From Pseudoxanthomonas sp. CF125 (lineage in GTDB: Bacteria > Pseudomonadota > Gammaproteobacteria > Xanthomonadales > Xanthomonadaceae): 64,000 nt of DNA. Position numbers and translations under genes: made by a program. This document shows positions 7,800 through 17,695 of this stretch, piece after piece (position 1 is the stretch's first letter; each line of letters begins with the position of its first letter). A model generated the notes under the pieces. The model saw nothing but the letters and a program-made list of their open reading frames with translations, searched no databases and was not told where the DNA came from. The stretch spans positions 1,346,331 to 1,410,330 of the forward strand of contig NZ_FNLD01000001.1 in NCBI RefSeq assembly GCF_900104085.1, written 5' to 3'.

Positions 7800-9215
7800 T
7801 CAAGTCCTCCATTGGAAAGCGGGGCTGGCGATCAGCAACGCCAGTCCATCGCGCGGCGATTCCGCGCGCCGCAATGCCGTCATGGTCTCGCCATCCAGGC
7901 TGCCGGCGAATACTTCCCGCGCCATTTCCAGCGGATCGGCGCGTTCGGCGGGCGCCGCGTCGGCGATGCTGCTGGCCGCTTGCACACGCTTCCACAACGC
8001 GTCCGGTCCGCTCCATTGCGCGGTGTCGTCGGCGAAACCCGCCGGCGATCGCGGCGTGAACGGGGGTTGCCCCATGCGTGTCAGCAATCCCATCGACATG
8101 CGTGGATTGTCCGTCGGCGGCATGTCCAGGGCGCGCAGCGCCGATACCAGGAAATCGTCGGGGGTCTTGAATTTGCGCGCTGCAGGCGACCACGCTTCCG
8201 GGCTTTCTATCAGGGTGCGATAAACCGTGGGCAGATCGCCCTCGCTGCGCCGCCATGCGTCAGCCAGACGCTCCACCAGGGCAGTGGGAGGATCGTCGTT
8301 GACGAAATGCCGCGCCAGTTTGTACGCCAGATGGTGCGCAGTCGCCGGATGCAGAGACAAGTCGGACAGAATCGCGCGGCCTTGCGCTTCTCCGCTTCCC
8401 AGGTAGCGCTTCCCCAGCAGCTCGCGCGTACCTTCTTCGTGCGCAGCAGCACGGAAGACGAAGGAAGAACGCGGCGTGCCGCGCTTCCAGTCCTGCGGCA
8501 GGGGCACGCCCCATCCGGTGATTGCGCGTGCAAGCTCGGTGACGTCGCCCTGGGTGTAGCCGCCGTCCACGCCCAGGGTATGCAATTCCAGAATTTCCCG
8601 CGCCAGGTTTTCGTTCAGACCCGGCTCGCGTTTCGGTTTGCCGTTTGCTTGCTTCGCTGCGCGTTTGCGCATGCGCTCGGCATACCTGGAATCGGTACCG
8701 ACCGAACGCACGTTGTCCAGGTAGCGCAGCATCCCCGGATGCGTTTCCACCGCAAGCAGCAGATCGGAAAAGCTCCCCAGCACGTTCGGGCGGATCGCCT
8801 CGCGCTCCATCGGCGCGGCATACAGCGCGGCCTGGCGCTTGTCCACGGAAATGGCGAAATGGTTGGACCAGAACCGCACCAGGCGTTCGACGAAACCGTT
8901 CTCGCTGGCGACGGCGACCTGGTAGCGCCGCCCCAGCTCCTTCATCAGGGACTGGCGGTACAGCTGGCCGATCTTCATCTGCTTGGCCTGGGCGTCTTCG
9001 CCCGACCGCTTGCTTTGGCGGCGCTGCTCCATGTATTCGGTTTCGCGACGCAGGTAATCCAGACTGGAAGGCAGGTTCGAGAACATGGCTTGCGATGCGT
9101 CGCTGCGCAGCTGCGCATCCAGCCAGGCGCGGGCGTCGCCGATGCCTGCGAGCTCTCCTGGTCTGGCGCCCAGGCCGAAACGGTTGACGGCGCTGACGGC
9201 TTCCGTTGAAGACAT
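7800..9215 (-). CDS. DUF1800 family protein
   Basis: 471 residues from the ATG at 9215, chosen over an upstream in-frame TTG at 9242 because GGAG lies seven bases before it. The amino end SAVNRFGLGARPGEL is typical of DUF1800. Other family features are RLVRFWSNHFAIS, the Asn/Glu-rich NENLARE(I)LELHTLGVDGGYTQ segment and ITGWG. No clear signal peptide is seen with this start. Genes of this family are nearly always followed by a DUF1501 gene, as here. Function is unknown; a joint role in the periplasm or cell envelope is inference only. Confidence 0.9.
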   Translation of the reverse strand: MSSTEAVSAVNRFGLGARPGELAGIGDARAWLDAQLRSDASQAMFSNLPSSLDYLRRETEYMEQRRQSKRSGEDAQAKQMKIGQLYRQSLMKELGRRYQVAVASENGFVERLVRFWSNHFAISVDKRQAALYAAPMEREAIRPNVLGSFSDLLLAVETHPGMLRYLDNVRSVGTDSRYAERMRKRAAKQANGKPKREPGLNENLAREILELHTLGVDGGYTQGDVTELARAITGWGVPLPQDWKRGTPRSSFVFRAAAHEEGTRELLGKRYLGSGEAQGRAILSDLSLHPATAHHLAYKLARHFVNDDPPTALVERLADAWRRSEGDLPTVYRTLIESPEAWSPAARKFKTPDDFLVSALRALDMPPTDNPRMSMGLLTRMGQPPFTPRSPAGFADDTAQWSGPDALWKRVQAASSIADAAPAERADPLEMAREVFAGSLDGETMTALRRAESPRDGLALLIASPAFQWRT

Positions 9216-9309
9216 GTGCTGGCTCCGCGGCGGGATGAACAACAGGACTAACGCCCCACCGCTCTTTGCGTTGACGAAGAAAGTCTTTCCGGCATTGCTC
9301 CCATAAACG

Positions 9310-9338
9310 ACGAAGGCCCGGACAAGCCGGGCCTTCGT
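9310..9338 (-). terminator. Strong hairpin after the DUF4870 gene
   Basis: A perfect 12-bp GC-rich stem, ACGAAGGCCCGG (9310-9321) with its complement at 9327-9338, loop of five. It lies between the DUF4870 gene and the DUF1800 gene, both on the minus strand. The T-run after the stem is weak, so it may be a terminator or only an mRNA 3' stabiliser. Confidence 0.55.
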
Positions 9339-9358
9339 GCGGAACTCGTGTTTCCGGT

Positions 9359-9736
9359 TTACTTGATCAGACGCAGCGCGAACGGATAGCGGTAGGCTTC
9401 GCCCTTGTTGGCGGCCAGGCCGCCGATGATGCTGAAGACGATACAGGCGATCCAGGCGATCAGGTTGATCAGCGCGCCGATCAGGATCACCGAAAGGATG
9501 ATGCCGATCACGTACACGATCAGCAACGTGATCTGGAAATTGAGCGCTTCCTTGGACTGGTCGGTCAGCCAGGATTTTTCCGGCTTGTCCTTGTTGATCA
9601 GCCAGATGATCAGCGGAACGATGAAACCGGCGATGATGCCGGACAGGTGCGTCAGCAGTCCGATGGTCCTGTCTTCCTGCGGTGCGCTGCCCGAGGGCGC
9701 CGGCGGTGTTGCGGTCACGTTATCGAATTCACTCAT
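9359..9736 (-). CDS. DUF4870 domain small membrane protein
   Basis: 125 residues. A soluble Pro/Ala-rich head is followed by three or so hydrophobic segments: IGLLTHLSGIIAGFIVPLII, ITLLIVYVIGIILSVILIGA, and LIAWIACIVFSIIGGLAANKG. The order THLSG ... WLINKDKPEKSWLTDQSKEALNFQ is the DUF4870 (Tic20-like) signature. The function is unknown; members are common single-gene inner-membrane proteins. A RBS-like AAGGGAA precedes the ATG. It has a hairpin at its 3' side and sits apart from its neighbours. Confidence 0.9.
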   Translation of the reverse strand: MSEFDNVTATPPAPSGSAPQEDRTIGLLTHLSGIIAGFIVPLIIWLINKDKPEKSWLTDQSKEALNFQITLLIVYVIGIILSVILIGALINLIAWIACIVFSIIGGLAANKGEAYRYPFALRLIK

Positions 9737-9826
9737 TTCTTGTTCCCTTTAGAATGGTGGATAGTGGTGCTGCAGGCTAACCGGGGCGACACTACAGCCG
9801 CACGACACCCCATGTCCAGAAAAACG

Positions 9827-11188
9827 TTAATCCCCGCCGGCGACGGTCATCCTGCCCACCAGGATCGAACCGCAGCCGATGTGGGACCGCGGGTCCACAT
9901 CGCGGCCCACCGCTTCGATACCGGCGAATACGTCCTTCAAGTTGCCGGCGACGGTGATGCCATCCACCGGATAGGCGATGGCGCCGTTCTCCACCCAGAA
10001 TCCGGCCGCGCCACGCGAGTAGTCGCCTGTGACCGGGTTCACACCCTGCCCCATCAGTTCGGTGACCAGCAGTCCGTTGGACAGGCCACCCACCATTTCC
10101 TCGAAACCGCCCGCATTGGCGGCGACCTTGAGGTTATGCACGCCACCCGCATTGGCCGTGGTCTGCAAACCCAGCTTGCGGGCCGAATAGCTGCCCAGCA
10201 CATAGCGCTGCAGTACTCCCCGGCTCACCAGCGGCGCTTCGCGGGTCGCCACGCCTTCGGCATCGAAGGCCGCCGAGCGCAGGCCGCCGCGCAATAGCGG
10301 CAACTCGTCGATGGCGAACCAATCCGGAAATATCCGCTTGCCGGCATGGTCCAGCAGGAAACTGGCGCGCCGGTACAAGGCTCCGCCGGAAACCGCACCC
10401 AACAGATGTCCGATCAGCGAGCGCGCCACTTCAGACGCGAACAGCACCGGATACTGCCCGGTGGCTACCGATCGCGGCGACAGTCGCGCCAGCGTGCGCT
10501 CGGCCGCATGCCGGCCTATCGCCACAGGCGGTTCCAAGCCTTCATGCGACAACGCGCTGCTGTACCACCCATCGCGCTGCATGTCTTCGCCTTGTCCGGC
10601 GATCAATGCGCAGCCGATGGAGTGCTGGGTACTGCGGTCGCGGCCGAAGAATCCGTGCGAATTGGCGTAGACGGAAATGCTTTCGCCGCTACCTACGGAG
10701 GTACCGTCCGAATTGGCGATGCGGGAATCGAACTCGCGTCCGGCCGATTCGCAGGCCAGGGCCAGGTCGATGGCGCGGTCAGCCTCCAGCGCCCAGGGAT
10801 GCCAGGCGTCCAGATCCGGGAAGTCGGTAGCCATCAGCGCCGCATCGGCCAGGCCGGCGGCTTCATCGTGCTCGGTGTAGCGCGCGATGGCGCAGGCCTG
10901 CGCCACGGTGGCGTCCAGGCTTTCCTCGCGCAGATCGGCGGTGCTGGCGCTGCCCTTGCGCTGGCCGAAATACACGGTGACGCCGATGCTGCGGTCGCGG
11001 GTGGATTCCACGGTTTCCACCGCGCCCATGCGCACGTTGACGCTGAGGCCACGGTCCTCGCTGCAGCTGACCTCGGCCTGGCTGGCGCCGGAGGCGCGGG
11101 CGCGGTCCAGCAGACGCCGGGAAAGGCTCTCCAGTGCGTCCAGGCGCTGCAGGCTGTCGTCGGCTGACAAATCGGCGATTGCGTTCAA
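9827..11188 (-). CDS. tldE: TldE/PmbA subunit of the TldD/TldE metalloprotease
   Basis: Partner subunit of TldD; the heterodimer degrades unfolded peptides and matures microcin-type peptides and CcdA in Escherichia coli. No ATG fits the amino end: the frame can open at TTG 11206 or TTG 11188. I prefer 11188 ([16 protein letters not shown], 453 residues) because AGGATAAG lies just before it. Conserved stretches are [17 protein letters not shown], the IANSDG loop, [30 protein letters not shown] and [20 protein letters not shown]. TldE lacks the zinc HExxxH, as expected, since that belongs to TldD. It is divergent from darP, whose start is 36 bases away, and tldD lies on the other side of darP. 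Confidence 0.93.
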   Translation of the reverse strand: MNAIADLSADDSLQRLDALESLSRRLLDRARASGASQAEVSCSEDRGLSVNVRMGAVETVESTRDRSIGVTVYFGQRKGSASTADLREESLDATVAQACAIARYTEHDEAAGLADAALMATDFPDLDAWHPWALEADRAIDLALACESAGREFDSRIANSDGTSVGSGESISVYANSHGFFGRDRSTQHSIGCALIAGQGEDMQRDGWYSSALSHEGLEPPVAIGRHAAERTLARLSPRSVATGQYPVLFASEVARSLIGHLLGAVSGGALYRRASFLLDHAGKRIFPDWFAIDELPLLRGGLRSAAFDAEGVATREAPLVSRGVLQRYVLGSYSARKLGLQTTANAGGVHNLKVAANAGGFEEMVGGLSNGLLVTELMGQGVNPVTGDYSRGAAGFWVENGAIAYPVDGITVAGNLKDVFAGIEAVGRDVDPRSHIGCGSILVGRMTVAGGD

Positions 11189-11223
11189 TGGCTTATCCTG
11201 TAACAAAGTTCTGGAGAGCGGAA

Positions 11224-11778
11224 ATGCGTGGAATCGACCCGGAAACCGGGGAATACCTGGGGCCCAGCCGCAGCGAGCAGCGGCGCGAGGCGCTGGACAT
11301 CCGCAGCCTGGGAGAAAAACTGGTTGCGCTGGCTCCGGCCCATTTGGCGAAGTTGCCGATACCCGAAGGCTTGCTGGAACATATCTACGAGACCCAGCGC
11401 ATCACTTCGCACATCGCGCACAAGCGGCAGTTGCAGTTCCTTGCCAAGCAGATGCGGCGGGAAAGCGACGAGACCCTGGATGCGATCCGCGATGCGATGG
11501 AAGTGGGCGGCGACGCCAAGCGACGCGAAACGGCGATCCTGCACACGGTGGAAACCTGGCGTTCGCGCCTGCTGGAAGACGGCGACGCGGCCCTGGCCGA
11601 GCTGTTGTCCGAGTTTCCGTCGGCAGACCGCCAGCACTTGCGCCAACTGGTCCGCAACGCGGGCGAAGAACGCAAAAAGAACAAGCCGCCGCATGCGTAC
11701 CGCGAACTGTTCCGCGAGTTGCGTGAGTTGTTGGCGGAGAGCGAAGCCGGCACCGACGAAGACCAGGACGAGGCTTGA
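11224..11778 (+). CDS. darP: Ribosome maturation factor DarP (YjgA, DUF615)
   Basis: Binds immature large ribosomal subunits and helps assemble the peptidyl-transferase centre. The start at ATG 11224 ([20 protein letters not shown]) has GGAGAG just upstream and gives 184 residues, normal for the family; an upstream in-frame ATG would overlap the divergent tldE start. The helical body with [37 protein letters not shown] and [15 protein letters not shown] C-terminal basic segment ([20 protein letters not shown]) is typical. It sits between tldE and tldD, an arrangement widespread in gammaproteobacteria, although here it is on the opposite strand from both. Confidence 0.93.
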   Translation: MRGIDPETGEYLGPSRSEQRREALDIRSLGEKLVALAPAHLAKLPIPEGLLEHIYETQRITSHIAHKRQLQFLAKQMRRESDETLDAIRDAMEVGGDAKRRETAILHTVETWRSRLLEDGDAALAELLSEFPSADRQHLRQLVRNAGEERKKNKPPHAYRELFRELRELLAESEAGTDEDQDEA

Positions 11779-11784
11779 AGAAGC

Positions 11785-11882
11785 CGTCATCCCAGCGAAA
11801 GCCGGGATCCATTTTGACGTTGCTCTTGCTTCGGCAGTGAAAGGCAAAATCAAGATGGATCCCAGCTTTCGCTGGGATGACG
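11785..11882. repeat. Inverted repeat pair, family C (CGTCATCCCAGCGAAAGC)
   Basis: Left arm CGTCATCCCAGCGAAAGCCG from 11785, inverted arm ending at 11882, separated by about 45 bases. It starts seven bases after the darP stop and fills the convergent gap to tldD. Copies at 23426-23537, 33233-33306 and (variant) 33969-34072. Confidence 0.8.
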
Positions 11883-11930
11883 TCCGTGAAGGCCGAGACG
11901 TCCACGCCGTCTTAAAGAACCCAAGGCTTC

Positions 11931-13376
11931 TCAAGCCCGCGTCCCGCCCACGGTAATGCCTTCGATCAGCAACGAAGGCTGCCCCACGCCCACCGGCACG
12001 CTCTGCCCATCCTTGCCGCACACGCCTACGCCGGCATCCAGCGCCAGATCGTGGCCTATCATCTTCACTTTCTGCATGGTTTCCGGACCGTTGCCGATCA
12101 AGGTGGCGCCCTTCACCGGCGCGGTGATCTTTCCGTCTTCGATCAGATAAGCCTCGGTAGCCGAAAACACGTACTTGCCGCTGGTGATATCGACCTGGCC
12201 GCCACCGAAATTCACCGCATACAAGCCCTTCTTCACCGAACGGATCATCTCCTGCGGGTCGTGCTGGCCCGCAAGCATGTAGGTGTTGGTCATGCGCGGC
12301 ATCGGCAGATGGGCGAAGGATTCGCGGCGGCCGTTGCCGGTGGGCGCAACGCCCATCAGGCGCGCATTGAGCGTGTCCTGCATGTAGCCGACCAGCACGC
12401 CGTCCTCGATCAACGTCGTGCAATTGGTCTGGGTGCCTTCGTCATCGATATTCAACGAACCGCGGCGGCCCGGCAGGGTGCCGTCATCGACGATGGTGAC
12501 GCCCGGCGAGGCGACGCGCTGGCCCATGCGGCCGGCATACGTCGAGGTGCCCTTGCGGTTGAAGTCGCCTTCCAAGCCATGGCCCACGGCTTCGTGCAGC
12601 AACACGCCCGGCCAGCCGGAACCCAGCACCACCGGCATCATCCCGGCCGGCGCGTCCACGGCTTCCAGATTCACCAGCGCCTGGCGCAAGGCTTCGCGCG
12701 CGAACTGCTCCGGTTTGCCGTCGCCGAACAATTCCGCATACGAGTAGCGCCCGCCGAAACCGGCATAACCGGACTCGCGGCGGCCGTTCTGCTCCACGAT
12801 CACCTGGATGTTCATGCGCACCAGCGGACGCACATCGGCGGCCAGCACGCCGTCGCTGCGCGCCACCAGCACCGTGTCCACGCCGCCCGCCAGGCTGACG
12901 GTGACCTGTTGCACGCGCGGATCGGCCGCGCGCAGCAGTTTGTCGACTACGCGCAGGGTTTCCACCTTGGCGTCGTTGTCCAGCGCGTCGATGGGATCGT
13001 CGCTGGAGTACAGCGAGCGGCCGCCACCGCGCACCAGCGCATGCGGCGCATGCGAACTGCCATCGCGGGCGATGGCGCGCGCCGAACCGGCCGCGCTCAA
13101 CAGCGCCTGCGGATTGATATCGTCGGAATAGGCGAAGCCGGTCTTCTCGCCGGAGATCGCGCGCACGCCCACGCCCTGGTCGATGGAATGCGCGCCGTCC
13201 TTAACGATGCCGTCCTCCACCGTCCAGCTCTCGCGCCGGGAATGCTGGAAATACAGATCGCCGAAATCGATGCCGGGGCCAAGCAAAGTGCCGAAGGCGC
13301 GATGCAGGCCTTGCTGGTCGAGTCCGGCGGGGAGGAGGAGGCGGGTTTCGGCTAGAGCCAGCGAGGAATTGGTCAT
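11931..13376 (-). CDS. tldD: Metalloprotease TldD
   Basis: Zinc-binding subunit of the TldD/TldE protease in the cytosol. 481 residues, the standard length. The modified zinc motif [20 protein letters not shown] is present, with H261, E262 and H266 as the HExxxH residues. Other family signatures are [64 protein letters not shown] and [21 protein letters not shown]. With tldE (9827-11188) both halves of the heterodimer are intact in the window. yhdP follows upstream on the same strand after a 210-base repeat-filled gap. Confidence 0.97.
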   Translation of the reverse strand: MTNSSLALAETRLLLPAGLDQQGLHRAFGTLLGPGIDFGDLYFQHSRRESWTVEDGIVKDGAHSIDQGVGVRAISGEKTGFAYSDDINPQALLSAAGSARAIARDGSSHAPHALVRGGGRSLYSSDDPIDALDNDAKVETLRVVDKLLRAADPRVQQVTVSLAGGVDTVLVARSDGVLAADVRPLVRMNIQVIVEQNGRRESGYAGFGGRYSYAELFGDGKPEQFAREALRQALVNLEAVDAPAGMMPVVLGSGWPGVLLHEAVGHGLEGDFNRKGTSTYAGRMGQRVASPGVTIVDDGTLPGRRGSLNIDDEGTQTNCTTLIEDGVLVGYMQDTLNARLMGVAPTGNGRRESFAHLPMPRMTNTYMLAGQHDPQEMIRSVKKGLYAVNFGGGQVDITSGKYVFSATEAYLIEDGKITAPVKGATLIGNGPETMQKVKMIGHDLALDAGVGVCGKDGQSVPVGVGQPSLLIEGITVGGTRA

Positions 13377-13418
13377 AGAGGCTTAGTTTGGGGTCGAATG
13401 AAGTAAAGGCAAGCTAGG

Positions 13419-13584
13419 CTTTTCCTTCTCCCTCCGGGAGAAGGTGGCGCGAAGCGACGGATGAGGGAAGGAGAACAACTCGCCGGTTTGTTTCGTTACA
13501 AGCTGATTTTTCATTCCCTCATCCGCCCTACGGGCACCCCCTATCAAGTACGGGGCAGGCTCTTCTCCCGGTGGGAGAAGGAAA
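13419..13584. repeat. Composite palindrome, family E (CCTTCTCCC...GGGAGAAGG)
   Basis: Two inner hairpins of the CCTTCTCCC type (about 13424-13442 and 13563-13582) face outward around a matched inner part: GATGAGGGA on the left pairs with TCCCTCATC on the right. The whole 166-base block can fold into one long structure between tldD and yhdP. A copy of the hairpin alone follows dnaE, and another lies at 55475. Confidence 0.75.
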
Positions 13585-13588
13585 TATC

Positions 13589-16500
13589 TCAAAGCGTCCC
13601 GGCTGCATTAGCCGTCCCGGCCGCCTCGGCCCGCGACTGCTCGCGTCCGATGACTTCCACCTTGGGGTCTTTCCACGGCCCGGTCACGCGGTAGGTCTTG
13701 GCGCCGATCTCACCCAGCGGTTTCTTCAATACGGCATTGGCGGCCGCGCCGATCGCAGCACCCAGCGGGCCGCCCGCCACTGCACCCACTACGGTCAGCA
13801 GATTGCCGGACTTGGGCAGCACCTCGATGGTCTGGTCGAAGCGTTGCGCGCGCAAATCGGTGCTGCCGCGGATATTGATCTGCGCGGCGGGGCCATCCAT
13901 CACCATGTCCTCGCTGCGCGCGACGCCGGCGCCGAAACGCACGTTGCCGTCGATGCGGTTGAACGCGAAACCCTTGGAGAAGAAGTCGCGGAAATCCAGC
14001 ATCATCCGCCTTGGCAACTGGGTCAGGCTTAGCAAGCCGAGCACCCGACCGGCGCCGGGCTCTACTTCGAGCAGCTGGCCGTTGCGCGCGGCGATGTGCA
14101 GATTGCCCTGCATCGTCGACAACGAAAACGCGTTAGGACTGCCCGACCAGCTCGCATCGAATTTCACCTTGCCCGAACCGCCGCCCAGCCGGCCCTTGAT
14201 TCCCAGGTCGTCCAGCAAACCGCCCAGGTCCTGACTGTCGATGTCGGCGCTCAGCTGCGTGCGCGCGGCCGCGCCGCGCCCAAGCCAATCGCCCTGGATG
14301 TCGATCTTCTGCTTGGGCGACCGCAACGCCAGCTGCTGCACGCGCATGCCGGCGGCGGTTTGCTGCGTGCGCAATTGCGCGCTGCCCAGGCGGGCGTCGC
14401 CGAAGCGCAGATCGTCGATATCCAGACTCTGCGGGGGAATGGAGGCGGGATCGAAGGGATCGCTGACGGCGGCCGCATTGGCAGCACCGGGTTTGCCCGG
14501 CGTCGCAGAACGCCAATACAGACGCGAGAACTTGCCTGTGATCGTCGCACCCTTTGCGTCGGGCACCTGCACCGACCCTGCCAATGCCGGACCAGCCAGC
14601 GTTACCGCCAGCCCATTGCCGGAGGGTACGACTTGCAGACGCGTGCTGGGAAACGCAGAGCCCAGCAGCAACAGGCGATCAGCGGTGACGTCTATGCGGC
14701 GCAGAGGCATGCCGTTGCCGTCGCCGCTACCGCTCCTGGCCAGCGCGATCCATTCGATCGCATCCAGAGAGGCGGTTCGGCCGCTGGCAATAAGGCCTGA
14801 AGCAGGCGCTGCCTCGGTCACCGCGCTGCTGCCCAGAACCACGCGCACGCCGCTCGGCCGGCCTTCGCCGCCGCGCGCGCGCAAGGCCAGCAGCTTCCCG
14901 AAGGAAACATCGACATTGCCAGCACCCGTCGGCATCGAGGTCTGCACGGTGGTCGGCAGCGCCAGGAAAGCCGGCTTGTCCAGCGGCGCGGGCAGCTTGA
15001 GCGTGGTGCCCACCAGATCCGAACGCAGGCTCAACCTGCTGGGCGTGCTGGAGGCCTCGCCCCGCGGTATGGTCACCCCGACCGTCCATTGCGAACGCCC
15101 CTCCACATAGGGTTTGAGCCAGGCGATTTCGGGCGCGCGATCCAGCAACTCCGATGCCGATAGATTGGCCGCCAAATCGGCTTCGAAAGCATGCTGCTTG
15201 TCGCGCACGCCACTGCCGGCGCGCAGGGAAAGCTGACCGGGCTGGGCCGTGCCCGATTGCGTTTTCTGGCTGACCGCGAGCTTCTCGGCAGTGAAGCCGT
15301 CGTCGTCGAAATCGGCAGTGCCGCGCACATTCTCGAAGGCCAGGTTCCAGCGCTTTTCGGCCAGACGCGCGCCGGACAATTCGACCGTACCTCGGGTCTT
15401 TCTTGCCGCCTTGCTCTGCGCATGCAGGGGCAGCAACATCTCGTAGGTGGCGCGCGCGGGACCGCTGGCGGTCAGGTTGGTCAGCGTTTCGCCGTACTTT
15501 TTCTGCAACGGCGACTGCCGCAACATCGCCAGCATCTGCGCCGCATCGGAACCGCCGCGCGCGCTGACCGACAGCTCCGCCTTGGAGAATTCGGGAATGC
15601 CCGCCTTGAATTCGTCTATGCGCACGCCGGCCAACGCACCCTGCCCCTCGATGGAGAAGCCATTGCCGATGAATGCGATATCCGCGCTCACCTGATCCAT
15701 CGCCGGCCAGTCGGGCTGGAATTTGAACTGCCCGCCTTCGATCCGCGCTACCGCCTCGAAGCGTCCGTTGTTGCGGGTGAAAGGCCAGTCGTCGAGATCG
15801 CCGGAGACGATCGCGCGCCCATTGCGCACCTTGCCGCCGACCAGCGCGCGATTGAGCCAGTCCACCGCGGCCTTGGACATCTTGTCGTGTATCCAGAATC
15901 CTTTCGCGGCGAACACCGGCGTTTCGTCGATGTCGGCGGCGATGTCGATCCACGGCCGCGTGCCGTCGCCCTGGAACCACAATCCGCCGCGCGCCTGCGC
16001 GCCGAAATCCTTGCCCCGGATCCGCAACGCCGAAGTGCCCACCCGCCAACCCGCGCCTTCGCGCCAACCTGCCAGGGAACCTTCCAGCTTCGCTTCATGC
16101 ACCACGCCGAAACCGGTAGGCCAGTCGAAGCGGAACGCGGTCCTGGGATCCAGCTTCAATACGAACCCCTGTTCATCGCCGACGAACTCGCCCACCAGTC
16201 CGTTGAGGCCCGGCGAATGGCCCACCGCCAGGAAACTGATGCCTTCCAGCCGCCCTTGCGCGCGCATGCCTGCTGCGCGGCTTCCGATCAGGGTCACCCG
16301 GGCCAGGCGTGCACCGGGTTTGGCCTGCGACAGCCATCGGCGCAGACCGGGATCGACACGGTCGCTCAAGCCCATCACCGAGAACAATGGTGCGGCATCG
16401 ATCTGGTTGGCCAGCAAGGCGTATTGGCGTCCGCCAGCGAGCACCAGTCCATCCAGCTTTTGCGGCGTCTGCCGATCGCCCACCAACAGTTGCGGCGCAT

Positions 16501-17425
16501 CGAAGCGCCAACCGTTGCTGCTCAGGCGCCAGCGCACCCGTCCTTCCACCCGATCGAAGCGCACGCGCGGCACGCCGCCATTGCCCGTCAGAGCGGCGCC
16601 ACGCAGACCCACGTCCCGCAACTTCAATTCCGAAGTGGCCAGGACCACGCGTCGCTTGCGCAACTCGACCCATCCCTGCACACGCCCCGCGCCGGATTCG
16701 GCGGTCACGCCGGCATAACGCAACAAGGACGCCCACCCCGCCATGTCCATCGCCTGCGCATCCAGGTAGGCACGGCCATCGCCGCTGCTGCGGTCGAAGT
16801 CGAACGCGACCTGCACCGGCGCGCCCTCCTTGCGTATCCATGCACGGGTACCGACACGTACGCGGTCGCCATCCACGCGCAAGCGCAGATCGATCTTCGG
16901 CACCTGCAGATTCCAGCCCAGCGCCGGCGCCAGCACCGACAGCTTGCCGTCGATGACCTGCAGCTCGCCCAGGCCTTCGAGATTCTTCAACGGATCGCCA
17001 GCGGTTTTCTGCCCCGGCAATCCGAGCACCGACCAGGTGCCGTCGTCGGCGCGCTGCAAGGTCAGCGACAATCCGCGCAAGCGCAGCTCGGTGAAGGAAC
17101 GTCCCGGCAGCAGACCCGCGTACATCGACACCAGCACTTCCGCTTCGCCGATGCGCACCACTTCATCGCCTTCGCCCAGCCGCAAGCCATCCAGCCGCAA
17201 CAAGGGACCGCGGCGCGTCCACTCGGTGGTCACATGGTCGAACGCCACCGGCCGGCCCGCACGCGCGCTCAACCAGTCGGCGATCTTCTGCGGATGGCTT
17301 TCCGCAAGCGGCAGCACCTGGCTGGCGATGCCCAGCACCAGCGCCATGCACACCAGCGTGCCGGCCACGACGTACCAGACGCCACGACGGGCCATGCGTA
17401 AACGACGGCGCAGCGGAGTAGGCAT
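13589..17425 (-). CDS. yhdP: YhdP, giant AsmA-like inter-membrane phospholipid transport protein
   Basis: 1,278 residues, matching the family. Together with TamB and YdbH, YhdP moves phospholipids from the inner to the outer membrane in Escherichia coli. One N-terminal transmembrane helix (GVWYVVAGTLVCMALVLGIA, about residues 15-34) anchors it, and the rest is a long beta-rich periplasmic body of repeated AsmA-type segments (for example LRLDGLRLGEGDEVVRIGEA, LRLRGLSLTLQRADDGTWSV). The C-terminal block GQLLEVEPGAGRVLGLLSLT and PLGAAIGAAANAVLKKPLGE is a strong YhdP/DUF3971-AsmA signature. The order rng-yhdP-tldD is conserved in many gammaproteobacteria. The protein looks complete. Confidence 0.95.
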   Translation of the reverse strand: MPTPLRRRLRMARRGVWYVVAGTLVCMALVLGIASQVLPLAESHPQKIADWLSARAGRPVAFDHVTTEWTRRGPLLRLDGLRLGEGDEVVRIGEAEVLVSMYAGLLPGRSFTELRLRGLSLTLQRADDGTWSVLGLPGQKTAGDPLKNLEGLGELQVIDGKLSVLAPALGWNLQVPKIDLRLRVDGDRVRVGTRAWIRKEGAPVQVAFDFDRSSGDGRAYLDAQAMDMAGWASLLRYAGVTAESGAGRVQGWVELRKRRVVLATSELKLRDVGLRGAALTGNGGVPRVRFDRVEGRVRWRLSSNGWRFDAPQLLVGDRQTPQKLDGLVLAGGRQYALLANQIDAAPLFSVMGLSDRVDPGLRRWLSQAKPGARLARVTLIGSRAAGMRAQGRLEGISFLAVGHSPGLNGLVGEFVGDEQGFVLKLDPRTAFRFDWPTGFGVVHEAKLEGSLAGWREGAGWRVGTSALRIRGKDFGAQARGGLWFQGDGTRPWIDIAADIDETPVFAAKGFWIHDKMSKAAVDWLNRALVGGKVRNGRAIVSGDLDDWPFTRNNGRFEAVARIEGGQFKFQPDWPAMDQVSADIAFIGNGFSIEGQGALAGVRIDEFKAGIPEFSKAELSVSARGGSDAAQMLAMLRQSPLQKKYGETLTNLTASGPARATYEMLLPLHAQSKAARKTRGTVELSGARLAEKRWNLAFENVRGTADFDDDGFTAEKLAVSQKTQSGTAQPGQLSLRAGSGVRDKQHAFEADLAANLSASELLDRAPEIAWLKPYVEGRSQWTVGVTIPRGEASSTPSRLSLRSDLVGTTLKLPAPLDKPAFLALPTTVQTSMPTGAGNVDVSFGKLLALRARGGEGRPSGVRVVLGSSAVTEAAPASGLIASGRTASLDAIEWIALARSGSGDGNGMPLRRIDVTADRLLLLGSAFPSTRLQVVPSGNGLAVTLAGPALAGSVQVPDAKGATITGKFSRLYWRSATPGKPGAANAAAVSDPFDPASIPPQSLDIDDLRFGDARLGSAQLRTQQTAAGMRVQQLALRSPKQKIDIQGDWLGRGAAARTQLSADIDSQDLGGLLDDLGIKGRLGGGSGKVKFDASWSGSPNAFSLSTMQGNLHIAARNGQLLEVEPGAGRVLGLLSLTQLPRRMMLDFRDFFSKGFAFNRIDGNVRFGAGVARSEDMVMDGPAAQINIRGSTDLRAQRFDQTIEVLPKSGNLLTVVGAVAGGPLGAAIGAAANAVLKKPLGEIGAKTYRVTGPWKDPKVEVIGREQSRAEAAGTANAAGTL

Positions 17426-17436
17426 TACAAGCCGGA

Positions 17437-17676
17437 AACCAGGGATGGGAAATGGGAAATGGGGCGTGGAAGACCCTTAGCACCTTGAAGCATTCGATTG
17501 CTGTCGCTGTTGCGACTATGGGGCCCCTTAGGTGCGGCAAGCAGGCTCGCAGCGCGCAGCGCGGAGGGCGCGCCGCCGGGGTGTGCTTTCTTTTGGTTAC
17601 TTTTCTTTGCACAAGCAAAGAAAAGTGACTCGCGCGCGAGCGCGAAAGGTTCGTCCCGCCTTTGCGGGAATGACGA
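17437..17676. repeat. Composite non-coding block between rng and yhdP
   Basis: This 270-base gap has no credible gene. It holds GGGAAAT heptads at about 17443-17460, a GC-rich stretch, a 12-bp perfect hairpin (ACTTTTCTTTGC 17599-17610 with its complement at 17615-17626), and a small hairpin at about 17660-17676 resembling half of family C. The hairpin probably ends the rng transcript; the whole looks like stacked fragments of dispersed repeats. Confidence 0.6.
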
Positions 17677-17695
17677 TACTTGGCGGCGGCTCATC

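Noticed and set aside
9310..9338. tRNA or small structured RNA
   Set aside because: Only a single simple hairpin; no cloverleaf or conserved RNA motif.
15191..17401. 736-codon plus-strand frame opposite yhdP
   Set aside because: Composition is Arg/His/Gln-rich and without hydrophobic core, as in antisense shadows of high-GC genes; yhdP has strong family matches.
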